64,000 nucleotides of DNA from Desulfosoma caldarium. GTDB lineage: Bacteria > Desulfobacterota > Syntrophobacteria > Syntrophobacterales > DSM-9756. Of this stretch, positions 15,550 through 24,620 are shown one piece after another (the stretch's first letter is position 1; each line of letters starts with the position of its first letter). Made by a program: the position numbers and the translations under genes. Under the pieces are notes generated by a model. That model had not been told where the DNA came from, did no database searches, and worked only from the letters and a program-made list of their open reading frames with translations. The DNA lies in assembly GCF_003751385.1 (NCBI RefSeq), contig NZ_RJVA01000014.1, positions 124,001-188,000 of the forward strand, given 5' to 3'.

Positions 15550-17213
15550 CAGGAAGCCCTCGATGGCGCCGCCGTTTGACGGGAGATTGGCTTTGACGTT
15601 TCCCGCAGGGCCAGTCGTTGAGCTATTTTAGCTAAATGGATTTTCTGTTCTCGTTCCAAGACGTGGGCCAGCTTGCCGAAGATTCCTTCCCGAAGTGTGA
15701 GGTCGTGATGGGGCGAAGCCGTGTTATTTTGCAGCCACACTTCTAAAGCCTCTCTGACCCGACCCAAAGCCGACTCATGACCCCTTTCGGCGGCCAGGAT
15801 CGCGAAAGCCAGTAGCACGGGCACCTTTTGGCAACCATTGTCCACAAGGCTCTTGAACATTTCATAGGCTTCCGCAGTTCTCCCAACATCCCATAGCATG
15901 TTGGCAAGATGAATGCGGGCGCTTTCCAGATCAGAATCCAAGAGAAGCGCCTTTCGCCAACACACTTCGGCCTTGTGCCGCTTCCCCGCTCTCTTCCACG
16001 CGACGCCCCACTGATCCCAAGCCTTCGCCGTCAATTCACCAAACCTCAGAGCCCGGCCGAAAGCTTCGTGAACCAGCGCATCATGGCCGCGATCCCCCGC
16101 CAAAAGCCCTACGGCCTGCCAGACGTCCTTTTGCAAGGTCTGATCGGGTAAGGATTCAATGCAGTGCAGCGCCTCCTCACGAAGGCCAAGAACCAAAAGG
16201 CTGAAGGCCGTGCGGGAAACGACGTGCGTTGTGGTTAGCGGCGGGGTGGGGAAAAAACTCGATGCGCGCTTTTGCGGGTCCACACGGGCAAGAAGCCTCA
16301 GGGCCTCCCGATGCTCCCCCAAATCCTGATAAAGATCGGCCAACCGAAAAAGGCTTGGGGAATCCTGGAGTTCGGCACATCTGAGCTTGACCACGCATCG
16401 CAAAGCCTCTCGCTTTTTACCCTCCGTGATCATGCTCTTGGCCAGATAAAGAAGGGCGTCCACCCAAAAATCACTCAGTTTCTCGCTGCGCGGGGCTCCG
16501 GCACTGAATCTCTCCCTTTCCATCCGATTAATCGCTCTGGCCATGTGCTCTGCTGCGGCTCGAGAAATTCCCAGATGATCATAAGAAAGGGCCAAATAGT
16601 AATGCAAAGTCGCATCGTCTCGACCCGCCTGTTGTTCCATGTGAAGAAGGCGAAGGTTTCGGGCGGCTTTCTTCGCGACAAGGGCCGGGTCATCATAACC
16701 ATGGTGTCTGATCGCGATATCCACGTGCACCACCTTGATGGCCTCGCGGATCGCATCCCAATCAATACTCTCATGAACCCGACCTCGAAATCGCACATCT
16801 TTTCGGTTCGGGATACAACGGACCTGCAACAACGACCGGAAAAGGGAACCATTTCTAAAGTCCTGCAGTTCAAAAGCGAAGGCCTTCAGACCGTCAAAGT
16901 GCTTTTTCAGAGCATTGATTTTGGCGCCGTTCACAGCATCGATCCGATCATCGGCATCGAGCCACAGGCAGTAGGAGCCTCGTGCTTTATCCAGCGAAAA
17001 ATTGCGGGCCGCCGCAAAGTCATCATGCCACGGATAGGTATAGATACATCGGGTATACCGCCTTGCCAAATCGGCCGTGTTGTCGGTCGAGCCGGTATCC
17101 ACCACCACGATTTCATCGGCAAAAGTCCGGATCGACTCTAACATGCCACAGAGATTTGACGCCTCGTTTTTGACAATCATGCATACGGACAAAGGGGGGC
17201 TAGGAGACGTCAT
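15549..17213 (-). CDS. GT2 glycosyltransferase with C-terminal TPR-like repeats
   Basis: The 554-residue protein has an N-terminal family-2 glycosyltransferase domain (about 8-230): LSVCMIVKNEASNL, VVVDTGSTDNT and the metal-binding LWLDADD. From about 230 on it is helical with TPR-like units such as ALLYLAKSMITEGKKREAL and AWDQWGVAWKRAGKRHKAEV. Proteins of this build are common near flagellin and S-layer genes and are thought to glycosylate proteins or extend glycans; the acceptor is unknown. It shares architecture and the DTGSTD / YPWxxDFAAARN motifs with the next gene upstream. Its stop overlaps the start of the broken glycosyltransferase. Confidence 0.85.
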   Translation of the reverse strand: MTSPSPPLSVCMIVKNEASNLCGMLESIRTFADEIVVVDTGSTDNTADLARRYTRCIYTYPWHDDFAAARNFSLDKARGSYCLWLDADDRIDAVNGAKINALKKHFDGLKAFAFELQDFRNGSLFRSLLQVRCIPNRKDVRFRGRVHESIDWDAIREAIKVVHVDIAIRHHGYDDPALVAKKAARNLRLLHMEQQAGRDDATLHYYLALSYDHLGISRAAAEHMARAINRMERERFSAGAPRSEKLSDFWVDALLYLAKSMITEGKKREALRCVVKLRCAELQDSPSLFRLADLYQDLGEHREALRLLARVDPQKRASSFFPTPPLTTTHVVSRTAFSLLVLGLREEALHCIESLPDQTLQKDVWQAVGLLAGDRGHDALVHEAFGRALRFGELTAKAWDQWGVAWKRAGKRHKAEVCWRKALLLDSDLESARIHLANMLWDVGRTAEAYEMFKSLVDNGCQKVPVLLAFAILAAERGHESALGRVREALEVWLQNNTASPHHDLTLREGIFGKLAHVLEREQKIHLAKIAQRLALRETSKPISRQTAAPSRAS

Positions 17214-17291
17214 GTCTCGGAACCTCAGGAAAGATGACGGCTAAGAAGAAAGACCAAGAATTCCCACGAAGCAGGCACCAGGGGCCAGGCT

Positions 17292-18929
17292 TTACCAAGC
17301 GGCCCATCGTTCGAAAGGCTTCGACACCGACAGCGAAGGGCCGGGTGCGGTGAACCTCGCAGCGTCCATTGACTTGAGAAGATGCGCTGCCCGAGTTTTC
17401 TCACCCAGTCGGGCATAAAGGGCGGCCAGCCGCCTTATAATTTCAGGGCGTCTCGGGTCGCGGTGCCGCATCTTTTCCAGCGCCGACACCGCGTCTTTGT
17501 AACGCTGCTGCTTGATCAGGCTCAGGGCCAAAGCGTCCAGGACTTCCACGGGAACGGCATCGAGTTGGGCCAGGCGGGTAAGGGTTTCCGTGAGTTCCGA
17601 GAGGCAGCCGCGTTCCCAATGGCGGTCCACAAACAAAGCGAAAATTTTTGCGCTGTCTTTATTTTCGAAAAACGCTAGACCCGCATTTTCCAAAAGAGAC
17701 CGGGCTTCGTCCAATTGTTCCAGCTGAAGCAAAGCGTACATCCACGGCGCGCCAATCCATGTCCAGCTCGCCCCCACGCTCCGGGCCTTGATAAAACCGG
17801 CTGAGGCTTCATGAAAGGCCCCTAATGCCAAAGCGCACAGGGCCTGCAACACCAAAACGGGTCCATCCCCGGTGGCGACCTTCTCTAGCCTTCGAGCAAA
17901 CTGATAGGCCAAAGGGAAGTTTCCCACTTCGTAGGCGCTTCGAGCCACAGCCCAAAGCAGCTCGTTTTCGCCGTAGGAGTGCTCAATACTGAGGTCGCTT
18001 CGCCGTGATTCTAAGGGCAGCCTTTGGAACTGATAGGCCTCGCGAAGGAAAGGAAGCGCCTCACGGAATTTTTGTTGGTTGTAAAGGGCAATCCCCAGAA
18101 AAACCTTAGCGGTATGTTGGAGGGGCGTGATGGCCAGGGATTGGCGCGCCAAGTCCTCAGCCTTGATATATTCCTTTCGGTGAAGATGGTAAAAAGCCAG
18201 CATGTTGAGCACGAGGCTTTGCATGTTGGGGGTAGTCGGACCCAGTTCATGGGCTTTCACCAAGTGACGGTATGCCCTTTCATGATCCCCCATTCCAATA
18301 AGACTCATGCCGATGTAATAGTGGGCATAGGAATCGTTGGGGTTTTTTTCCACCTGGGCCACAAGAAGTTCTAGATTACGTTGAATCTTTTCTTGCAATC
18401 TGTCTTCTGGGATGGCATAGCCCCAATGGCGAATGACCACCGGAGCTCTCTCCACGCGCGCTCCGTGGCGCAGCAGCCAATCCCCCACACTTTCGTGCGC
18501 TTTGCCTTCAAAGCGTATGCCTTCTAATTTCTTAAAAAACCGAATCGCAAAATGCCCAGTAAAACTTCCATCCATTTTCATGTTTTGGATCGGCACCAAA
18601 TAGGCATCCACCTTGAGGGAAGCCGCCATCTGGCGTAAAGACACGCCCTGGGGAAACGCCACCAGCTCCTCATCCGCATCCAAATACAACACCCAGTCTC
18701 CCGTGGCATGTTCCAGCGACCTATTTCGGGCAGCAGCAAAGTCATTGTTCCACGGATAGGTGAAAACTTTGGCCCCATAGCGCGCGGCCACTCGAGGGGT
18801 GGCGTCCGTGGATCCTGTATCGACCAGGATGATTTCATCCACCTGCCCCCGCACACTTTCCAGGCATTGTGGAAGATGCCGCTCCTCGTCCTTGACGATC
18901 ATACATAACGAAATGACCGGTTTATCCAC
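17292..18929 (-). CDS. GT2 glycosyltransferase with C-terminal TPR repeats (paralogue)
   Basis: The 545-residue protein starts with GTG (preceded by GGAAGGG): residues 1-230 form a GT2 domain (ISLCMIVKDEERHLPQCLES, LVDTGSTDAT, LYLDADEEL, and the RFEGKAHESVGDW acceptor-side motif), followed by tetratricopeptide repeats (for example SYAHYYIGMSLIGMGDHERAY). It is a paralogue of the gene at 15549-17213 but better conserved to the textbook family, which normally acts on proteins or lipid-linked glycans in the cytoplasm. It lies 18 nt downstream of the TPR gene and 78 nt upstream of its paralogue, so all are probably one operon leading toward flagellin. Confidence 0.88.
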   Translation of the reverse strand: MDKPVISLCMIVKDEERHLPQCLESVRGQVDEIILVDTGSTDATPRVAARYGAKVFTYPWNNDFAAARNRSLEHATGDWVLYLDADEELVAFPQGVSLRQMAASLKVDAYLVPIQNMKMDGSFTGHFAIRFFKKLEGIRFEGKAHESVGDWLLRHGARVERAPVVIRHWGYAIPEDRLQEKIQRNLELLVAQVEKNPNDSYAHYYIGMSLIGMGDHERAYRHLVKAHELGPTTPNMQSLVLNMLAFYHLHRKEYIKAEDLARQSLAITPLQHTAKVFLGIALYNQQKFREALPFLREAYQFQRLPLESRRSDLSIEHSYGENELLWAVARSAYEVGNFPLAYQFARRLEKVATGDGPVLVLQALCALALGAFHEASAGFIKARSVGASWTWIGAPWMYALLQLEQLDEARSLLENAGLAFFENKDSAKIFALFVDRHWERGCLSELTETLTRLAQLDAVPVEVLDALALSLIKQQRYKDAVSALEKMRHRDPRRPEIIRRLAALYARLGEKTRAAHLLKSMDAARFTAPGPSLSVSKPFERWAAW

Positions 18930-18947
18930 GAAAGTCGCCCTTCCTGA

Positions 18948-20036
18948 TCACGTCCCAGGAGATTTCACCCCGAATGCGGACGAAGCGTCGATCTGTTGGC
19001 GCACCTGCTCCAACGCCTCCGCCACTTCGCCATTCTCATCCGCCAGGGAATTCGCGTGCTCCAGCATCTCCAGAGCCTCCTGGAGCTGCCCCAATTGCAT
19101 GTGCAGCAGCCCCAGCCGGTGGTAGGGTTCCTGGTTGTTTGGGTCGATACGGGCCGCCCGAGCGAAGGCTTCGGCAGCACCCTGAATGTCTTCCACCTCC
19201 GCAAGCCGTCGACCCATGTCTAAATAGATCTGCGCCACGTTCACATCGAGGTTTTCGGGACTCCAAGATTGAGCGCTCTTGCGGACCAGTTCCCTGTAGT
19301 CTTTCCATGCCTCCGTCTGCGTTGGATGCGCCGTGAGGTAGATCTCCAGAAGTTGGGCGGCCATTTCGTACTCGCCGGCAGCTTCCAGGACCTTTGTTGC
19401 GTTCAGGAGAATCTCTCCGTCGTGAGATGCCAAATCCAAGGCTTTTTCAAAACAACTGAGCGCTTCTTTTAAGTCCCCTTGATGCCATGCCAAAACGCCC
19501 ATGTTATTGTAAGCCTTGGCGTTGGTCGGGTTCTTTTCCAACGCCATTTCAAAACAGACACGCGCTCGGTCCGTGTTTCCCTTGGCAAACTCTTCTTCCC
19601 CCAAGCCCACCAGGACGTCGGCCGTCGCGGTGCCGTTGTCATTCCTTTGACGTGGTGGTGATTTCTCCGGAGTCTGATGCAACATCGCCTCGATGGATTC
19701 CTTGATCTCCCAGTCCCAGGGATTGCGCTGAACATAGCTTTCAAGAATCTGCCGCGCATCGTCGACGCGCCCAGCCTCCAGAAAAACGTGCATGCAATCT
19801 TTGATAACTTCCCCGTCATCGGGATCTAATTGCAAAGCCTTTTCGATGGTCGCCGCACCCTCCTTCCGTTCTCCTTTCTTCCACAACGCAAAGCCCAGTT
19901 TACTGATGGCACGGCAGTCAAACGGCCGTGCGTCCACCATGGCGCGCAATAAAACGATCGCCTGGTCCCACTGACAGGCCTCCATGAGTTGAAGAGCCTG
20001 TCCAAGATCTGCGTTGATTTCGCCAAACTCTGTCAT
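18948..20036 (-). CDS. Tetratricopeptide-repeat protein
   Basis: The 362-residue protein is built of TPR units, for instance AKAYNNMGVLAWHQGDLKEA and EPYHRLGLLHMQLGQLQEAL, with neither signal peptide nor TM segment. The start chosen, MTEFGEINADLG, has AGGAG six bases upstream; an upstream in-frame extension is hydrophobic/basic and unsupported. TPR proteins are scaffolds, and this one heads a run of GT2-TPR genes, so it may organise the glycosyltransferases or recognise the protein acceptor. That is inference. Confidence 0.85.
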   Translation of the reverse strand: MTEFGEINADLGQALQLMEACQWDQAIVLLRAMVDARPFDCRAISKLGFALWKKGERKEGAATIEKALQLDPDDGEVIKDCMHVFLEAGRVDDARQILESYVQRNPWDWEIKESIEAMLHQTPEKSPPRQRNDNGTATADVLVGLGEEEFAKGNTDRARVCFEMALEKNPTNAKAYNNMGVLAWHQGDLKEALSCFEKALDLASHDGEILLNATKVLEAAGEYEMAAQLLEIYLTAHPTQTEAWKDYRELVRKSAQSWSPENLDVNVAQIYLDMGRRLAEVEDIQGAAEAFARAARIDPNNQEPYHRLGLLHMQLGQLQEALEMLEHANSLADENGEVAEALEQVRQQIDASSAFGVKSPGT

Positions 20037-21551
20037 AGGAAACTCCTTTTGCGATGGATGTGGCTTATTGGCGCACCTCCTCTTTCTTATTCGGCCTGCA
20101 GGTAGCAAGATAAGTACCAGGTGTTTGGATCCCGCTGCCTCGTCGAGCAGGTGGAAACATGATCTTTTCATTGAATGGCCCACGGGCCTATCTTTTCAAT
20201 GGGCCTGAAACCTGACGCAGGCTTCCGCACCAGGGCCCGTGCCCTCCCTGCAGCCTGCTCGCTCATTGTCTCCCACGGGTCACGCCCATGAAGGCCTCCA
20301 ACGATTCAACCATGAATGATAGGATTTTTCGCGGCAAGGGGGCACTAACTCAGGAAATGGTGAATCGCCAGGCAGCAACGAGGCGTCGCACAATCGGCCA
20401 GATTTGCATTGAAGGGAAGTGAGCGGGCAACTCGCCTTTGGCTCGGAACAGAAATGGTCCCAAAGGGCAGGCCTTTTACAGACGCGCATCGTGCCGTTGC
20501 ATAGGCTGCCATTGCCCCGTTGTGCCCATGTAAAGCCTGGTTTCGCTGGGGTCTTCGCCATTACATGCCTTGTCTGTGCCCATGACATGATGTGACATAT
20601 CATTTGACCACCGCGAACCGGCACCTTCCCCTTTGGCCCGTCAAAGACGTGTTTCACCAAATCGTCAAAATACCGACGATGCAAAGAACCATCACTCACA
20701 TCCGCTGAAGATCTTTTGTTCTCTCAAAGGAAAAAAGAGACGATTTTGCCGCCCGGCTTTGCGCTTTCTTTCTTTAAGGTGACATTCTCATGCCGACACC
20801 ATGACCTCCAGTTTCTCTTTGCCCATAGGAAACTGAAGCCGAAAGCTGTCGGTCGGGATTCGGCACATGCTTGAAAGGCTTTCGTCGATACCGAGGGATC
20901 CCCGTGCTGAGTTTCGGTTTGATCGGCGTTCGGCTCCAACACCCCTAACGAACTTTACACAACTCTTTCACAGCAAAAGTCCGAAGGCAACACAGACGGG
21001 CCTGGATCTTGCAACTGATCAACACGACCTGTGTCAAAAGGTATCGTTGATAATCAAGGAAAACCTAGAAACACCACCGGATCAGGTTGACGTGCCTTTT
21101 GACGCTCATGGCCCGCCCCTGCCTTCCAGCGGCGGGCACGTGCTTATTCATTTCTCGACGGAGGGTCACCCGTTGCCGTCTTATGGGTTCCACCCGGGAT
21201 GAGGGGCATTCGCCGGCACGCAACAAGACTCGAAAGGTCACGGGCGCCCATGGCACAGAACGCTTGCCCTGCGTCGTTCAAGCCCCACCCGTCACTGTCG
21301 AGAAAGCGGCTATTCACCCGTGACAGGAAGTTGTGAACCCCAGGTTGCCCGGAAGTGGCGATGTGAGGCGTTTGCCGACAAGCTACCAGGGGGCTCCGCA
21401 GAAGGCGCTCCCATGGGTCGTGAAAGATGTAGGAAAACTCATACGCAGAGAAACTCACTGGATCTTGCCACCAGGTCCTTGATTGATTCGTTAAGACACG
21501 CTGTGTCACGCTCGATAATATGTTTGCTCGTGCGGTTTATATGACTTTAAA
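20037..21551. other. 1.5-kb region without supported genes
   Basis: Open frames up to 139 codons exist on both strands (for example 20280-20699 minus and 20867-21202 plus), but they are Cys/Pro/His-rich, lack ribosome sites and show no family signature. It separates the flagellar/glycosylation strand from the surface-glycan island and probably holds decayed sequence and the divergent promoters. Confidence 0.45.
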
Positions 21552-21580
21552 TTGACCATAATATTTACCATAAATACTTT
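21552..21580 (+). promoter_or_regulatory. Candidate sigma-70 promoter of the glycan operon
   Basis: TTGACC (21552-21557), a 17-nt spacer and TACTTT (21575-21580) lie in a markedly AT-rich patch 25-50 bp upstream of the first gene of the island. The -35 box is strong and the -10 box moderate. Confidence 0.45.
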
Positions 21581-21604
21581 GCACTCATACATATAGGTGT
21601 TGCC

Positions 21605-23278
21605 ATGGTTAGAAGCCTTCTACATTTCTGGAAAAACCTTCCGGCCTCCGTTCGTCATCTTTTGCTTGTCGGGGCTTCGGGTCGTTATCACCTGTCGCGC
21701 ATTGCTGCAGAGGCTGTCAGAAAGCTTACAGAAGAGGGCGAGCCACAACGGATTCGGATCCTTATTTCTTTGTGTTCCCAGATTTTGTTAGCCGTTTGGG
21801 AAGAAGATCCTCTTGATGTGACGGCTGCAAAGCAGCTGTGGCGATGGCATTCTCGATTCCCCTTCCTGACAGAGGATACAGCCGCCTTGGTGGACGCCGT
21901 ATGCAAAGAATCGGCATCGGCAGTGCGGCATCGAGACAACCACATTTCCAGCACGGAACAGGATGCAATAGCTCAGAGCCACAAGTTTCCACAACCCGGC
22001 ACACCGTTCTCATGTCGCACCTTTTATTGGAAGGCCATGGTCGAGGGGAAATACGAAGAAGCCAGAACGGTTCTGGAAAGCGCCTGTTGGCCGCAGCCAT
22101 TGGATCGTCTTCGGCAGCGATACCTCGCTTTCATTGACTTGGCTCAGGGAGGCCAGGATCGTTGGGAAAAGATCCATGCCAGGCCAGGGGCATGGCTTAG
22201 CGATGCGGATCGCTGCCTTCAGCTCGGGAATTTGGCGCTCGCCAGAGGGGACCGCCGAAAGGCTCTGGCCTTATGGCGTAACTGTCTAAACCTTCGACCA
22301 TGGCTTACCCATGTCATCTTGAGAAGTTACGATACGGTAAACAACTTAGACCGCGTTCAGCGTCCCTTGAAGGGGCGGGTCTCCATCTGCCTCTATACGT
22401 TCAACAAGGCAAGGGACTTGAACGAGTGCTTGGCGGCTCTAGCCGAAAGCCATCTGGGTGAAGCAAAAATCTTTGTACTGATCAACGGATCCACTGACGC
22501 GACGCGCCACATTGTCCAGACGTGGCAAGACCGCCTGGGCACGGATCGATTAAAAAAGATCGACCTTCCCATAAATGTCGGAGCTCCGGCAGCGCGCAAT
22601 TGGCTCATGCATGACCAGCATGTTCGTGAGGCCGACTGGATTGCTTACCTTGACGACGACGCGCTGGTTCCAGCCGACTGGATGGAAGCTCTGGAAAGCG
22701 CCGTGGAACGTTATCCCGGCGGTGGTGTGTGGGGTTGCCGTGTCATGGACGCGTGGGCTGCGAGCACCATACAAGCCGTAGATTACCACTTGTTACCCCC
22801 TTTTCAGGCCGTTGCGGCGCAAAATACCGCACCCTTTTTTATTTCCATGCTCCATTACGAAACTTTTGATCAGGAACAGTTCAACTACATGCGCCCCTGT
22901 GTTCATGTCACGGGGTGTTGTCATCTTTTTTCCACAAAAACCTTGCTGTCATCCGGTGATTTCGACCTGAGGTTTTCTCCATCCCAATTCGACGATTTGG
23001 AGCATGACTTTCGGCTGGCCTTTCACAACAAGCCGGCCATTTATCAAGGTCATTTGGCCGTTCGACACATGAACCGAACCGCCAAGCGCACTCGCATCCA
23101 CACAGGAGAAAGGGGCAGCGCTGGTGCAAATCTTTACAAACTTCATCATAAATATTCTAAGAACGAATATCGCAAACTCATCGCATGGAACATGGATCTA
23201 ATCGAACAGGATATCTTCCAAAAGCTGGAGGAGATGGAGCACGATGGAATGGGTCAGACCAGACGTGGAACACTATAA
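21605..23278 (+). CDS. GT2-like glycosyltransferase with helical N-terminal half (family member A)
   Basis: The 557-residue protein has a helical, TPR-like N-terminal half (about 1-255) and a GT2-like domain after it. In order it shows ICLYTFNKARDL, INGSTDATRH, LPINVGAPAARNWL, the metal-binding YLDDDALVPADW, VTGCCHLF and FSPSQFDDLEHDF. Family knowledge: a GT2 fold transfers a sugar from a nucleotide donor, with DDD/DxD as metal site and a late D/E as base. The domain order is reversed relative to the GT2-TPR pair at 15.5-18.9 kb. Close paralogues are at 24607 and 33093. Its stop overlaps the start of the UGM gene by 35 bp. Donor and acceptor are unknown. Confidence 0.8.
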   Translation: MVRSLLHFWKNLPASVRHLLLVGASGRYHLSRIAAEAVRKLTEEGEPQRIRILISLCSQILLAVWEEDPLDVTAAKQLWRWHSRFPFLTEDTAALVDAVCKESASAVRHRDNHISSTEQDAIAQSHKFPQPGTPFSCRTFYWKAMVEGKYEEARTVLESACWPQPLDRLRQRYLAFIDLAQGGQDRWEKIHARPGAWLSDADRCLQLGNLALARGDRRKALALWRNCLNLRPWLTHVILRSYDTVNNLDRVQRPLKGRVSICLYTFNKARDLNECLAALAESHLGEAKIFVLINGSTDATRHIVQTWQDRLGTDRLKKIDLPINVGAPAARNWLMHDQHVREADWIAYLDDDALVPADWMEALESAVERYPGGGVWGCRVMDAWAASTIQAVDYHLLPPFQAVAAQNTAPFFISMLHYETFDQEQFNYMRPCVHVTGCCHLFSTKTLLSSGDFDLRFSPSQFDDLEHDFRLAFHNKPAIYQGHLAVRHMNRTAKRTRIHTGERGSAGANLYKLHHKYSKNEYRKLIAWNMDLIEQDIFQKLEEMEHDGMGQTRRGTL

Positions 23279-24620
23279 ATATGTTATTGTGGGAGCAGGT
23301 CCTACAGGCCTTGGGGCAGCTCACCGTTTGGCTGAACTTGGGGAGCGCGATTTCCTGGTTCTTGAGCAAAACCCTTATCCAGGGGGACTCAGTGCAAGTT
23401 TTAAGGATTCCAAAGGATTTACATGGGACTTAGGGGGGCATGTCATCTTTTCCCACTATCCCTATTTTGATAGACTTATTGAGGATCTGCTTCAAGGTGA
23501 ATATCTCACCCATCAACGCAAAGCTTTCATCAGGATTGCCGACACTTGGGTCCCATACCCATTCCAGAACAACATTCGATACCTGCCACCAATCCTACGA
23601 TGGGAGTGCATTGTTGGGCTACTGCATCTTTCCCGTGCAGACGCCGAGCCTCAAGATTTTCGAGAATGGATTCACGGCACCTTTGGCGACGGCATCGCGC
23701 GCCATTTTATGATTCCTTACAACTTCAAGGTATGGGCCTTCCCACCGCAATGCATGGACTGGCGATGGATCGGCGAACGGGTGAGTGTCGTTGATCTTGA
23801 AAGGGTCTTGAAAAATGTCGTCCTTGAGCAGGACGATGTCTCATGGGGCCCAAACAACACCTTTCGTTTTCCCTTACGGGGCGGCACGGGCGAAATCTTT
23901 CGCCGCCTGGCAGCTCGTGTCTCCGATCATATTGCTTACTCATCTCGGCTTGTGTCGATGGAACCCCATAGCCGGCTGCTTCAAACCGACACGGGGCGAC
24001 GGATTACGTACCACCGGCTGCTCAACACCAGTCCCCTTGACCGCCTCATTCTCGAAACCATGGAAAATGCCCCTCAGTCTGTGCGTTCGGCTGCCGAAAA
24101 GCTCATTCATAACGGCGTCCATGTCGTGGGCATCGGCATCGATCAGCCCGGCAACGACGACAAATGCTGGATGTATTTTCCCGAACCTAACTGCCCTTTT
24201 TACCGCGTTACCAACTTCCATAATTACTCGCCCTACAACACACCAAAAAAACGCACCCAAAAAGCACTTATGGGAGAAATCTCCTTTTCAACCCATAAAC
24301 CTCAGCGAGAAGACACCGTCGTCGACGAAACCATCGCCGGACTGGTCGACACACGAGTTGTGACCAACGGCGAGGCCAAAGCCATCGTATCCCGCTGGCA
24401 GGCAAAGCTCGATTACGCCTATCCCGTTCCCAACAAAGAACGGGACACGGCCCTTCGAATCATTCACCCATGGCTGGAAAGTCTTGGCATCTACTCGAGG
24501 GGGCGTTTCGGGGGATGGAAATATGAAGTCGGTAACATGGACCATAGTGTGATTCAGGGCGTGGAGTGGGCGGACCGAATGGTCATGGGCAAAGAGGAAA
24601 GTGTTTATGTTCCCTGTTGA
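23244..24620 (+). CDS. glf: UDP-galactopyranose mutase, eukaryotic-type
   Basis: The 458-residue flavoenzyme interconverts UDP-galactopyranose and UDP-galactofuranose, the donor for Galf-containing glycans. The N-terminus has the FAD Rossmann motif VGAGPTGLGAAHRLAEL (15-31) and PGGLSASF; GGHVIFSHYPYFDRLI follows, and the C-terminus carries GRFGGWKYEVGNMDHSVIQG, closely resembling fungal and protist UGMs rather than the short E. coli/Klebsiella Glf type (about 370-390 residues). The start overlaps the upstream gene by 35 bp with GGAG upstream, and its own stop overlaps the next gene by 14 bp: tight translational coupling with two GT2-like genes. The inference is that these GTs or their neighbours use UDP-Galf. 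Confidence 0.85.
   Translation: MEWVRPDVEHYKYVIVGAGPTGLGAAHRLAELGERDFLVLEQNPYPGGLSASFKDSKGFTWDLGGHVIFSHYPYFDRLIEDLLQGEYLTHQRKAFIRIADTWVPYPFQNNIRYLPPILRWECIVGLLHLSRADAEPQDFREWIHGTFGDGIARHFMIPYNFKVWAFPPQCMDWRWIGERVSVVDLERVLKNVVLEQDDVSWGPNNTFRFPLRGGTGEIFRRLAARVSDHIAYSSRLVSMEPHSRLLQTDTGRRITYHRLLNTSPLDRLILETMENAPQSVRSAAEKLIHNGVHVVGIGIDQPGNDDKCWMYFPEPNCPFYRVTNFHNYSPYNTPKKRTQKALMGEISFSTHKPQREDTVVDETIAGLVDTRVVTNGEAKAIVSRWQAKLDYAYPVPNKERDTALRIIHPWLESLGIYSRGRFGGWKYEVGNMDHSVIQGVEWADRMVMGKEESVYVPC

Noticed and set aside
20280-20699. 139-codon minus-strand open frame in the large gap
   Set aside because: Cys/Pro/Arg/His-rich with no ribosome site or recognised motif; it reads like a chance frame in GC-rich DNA.
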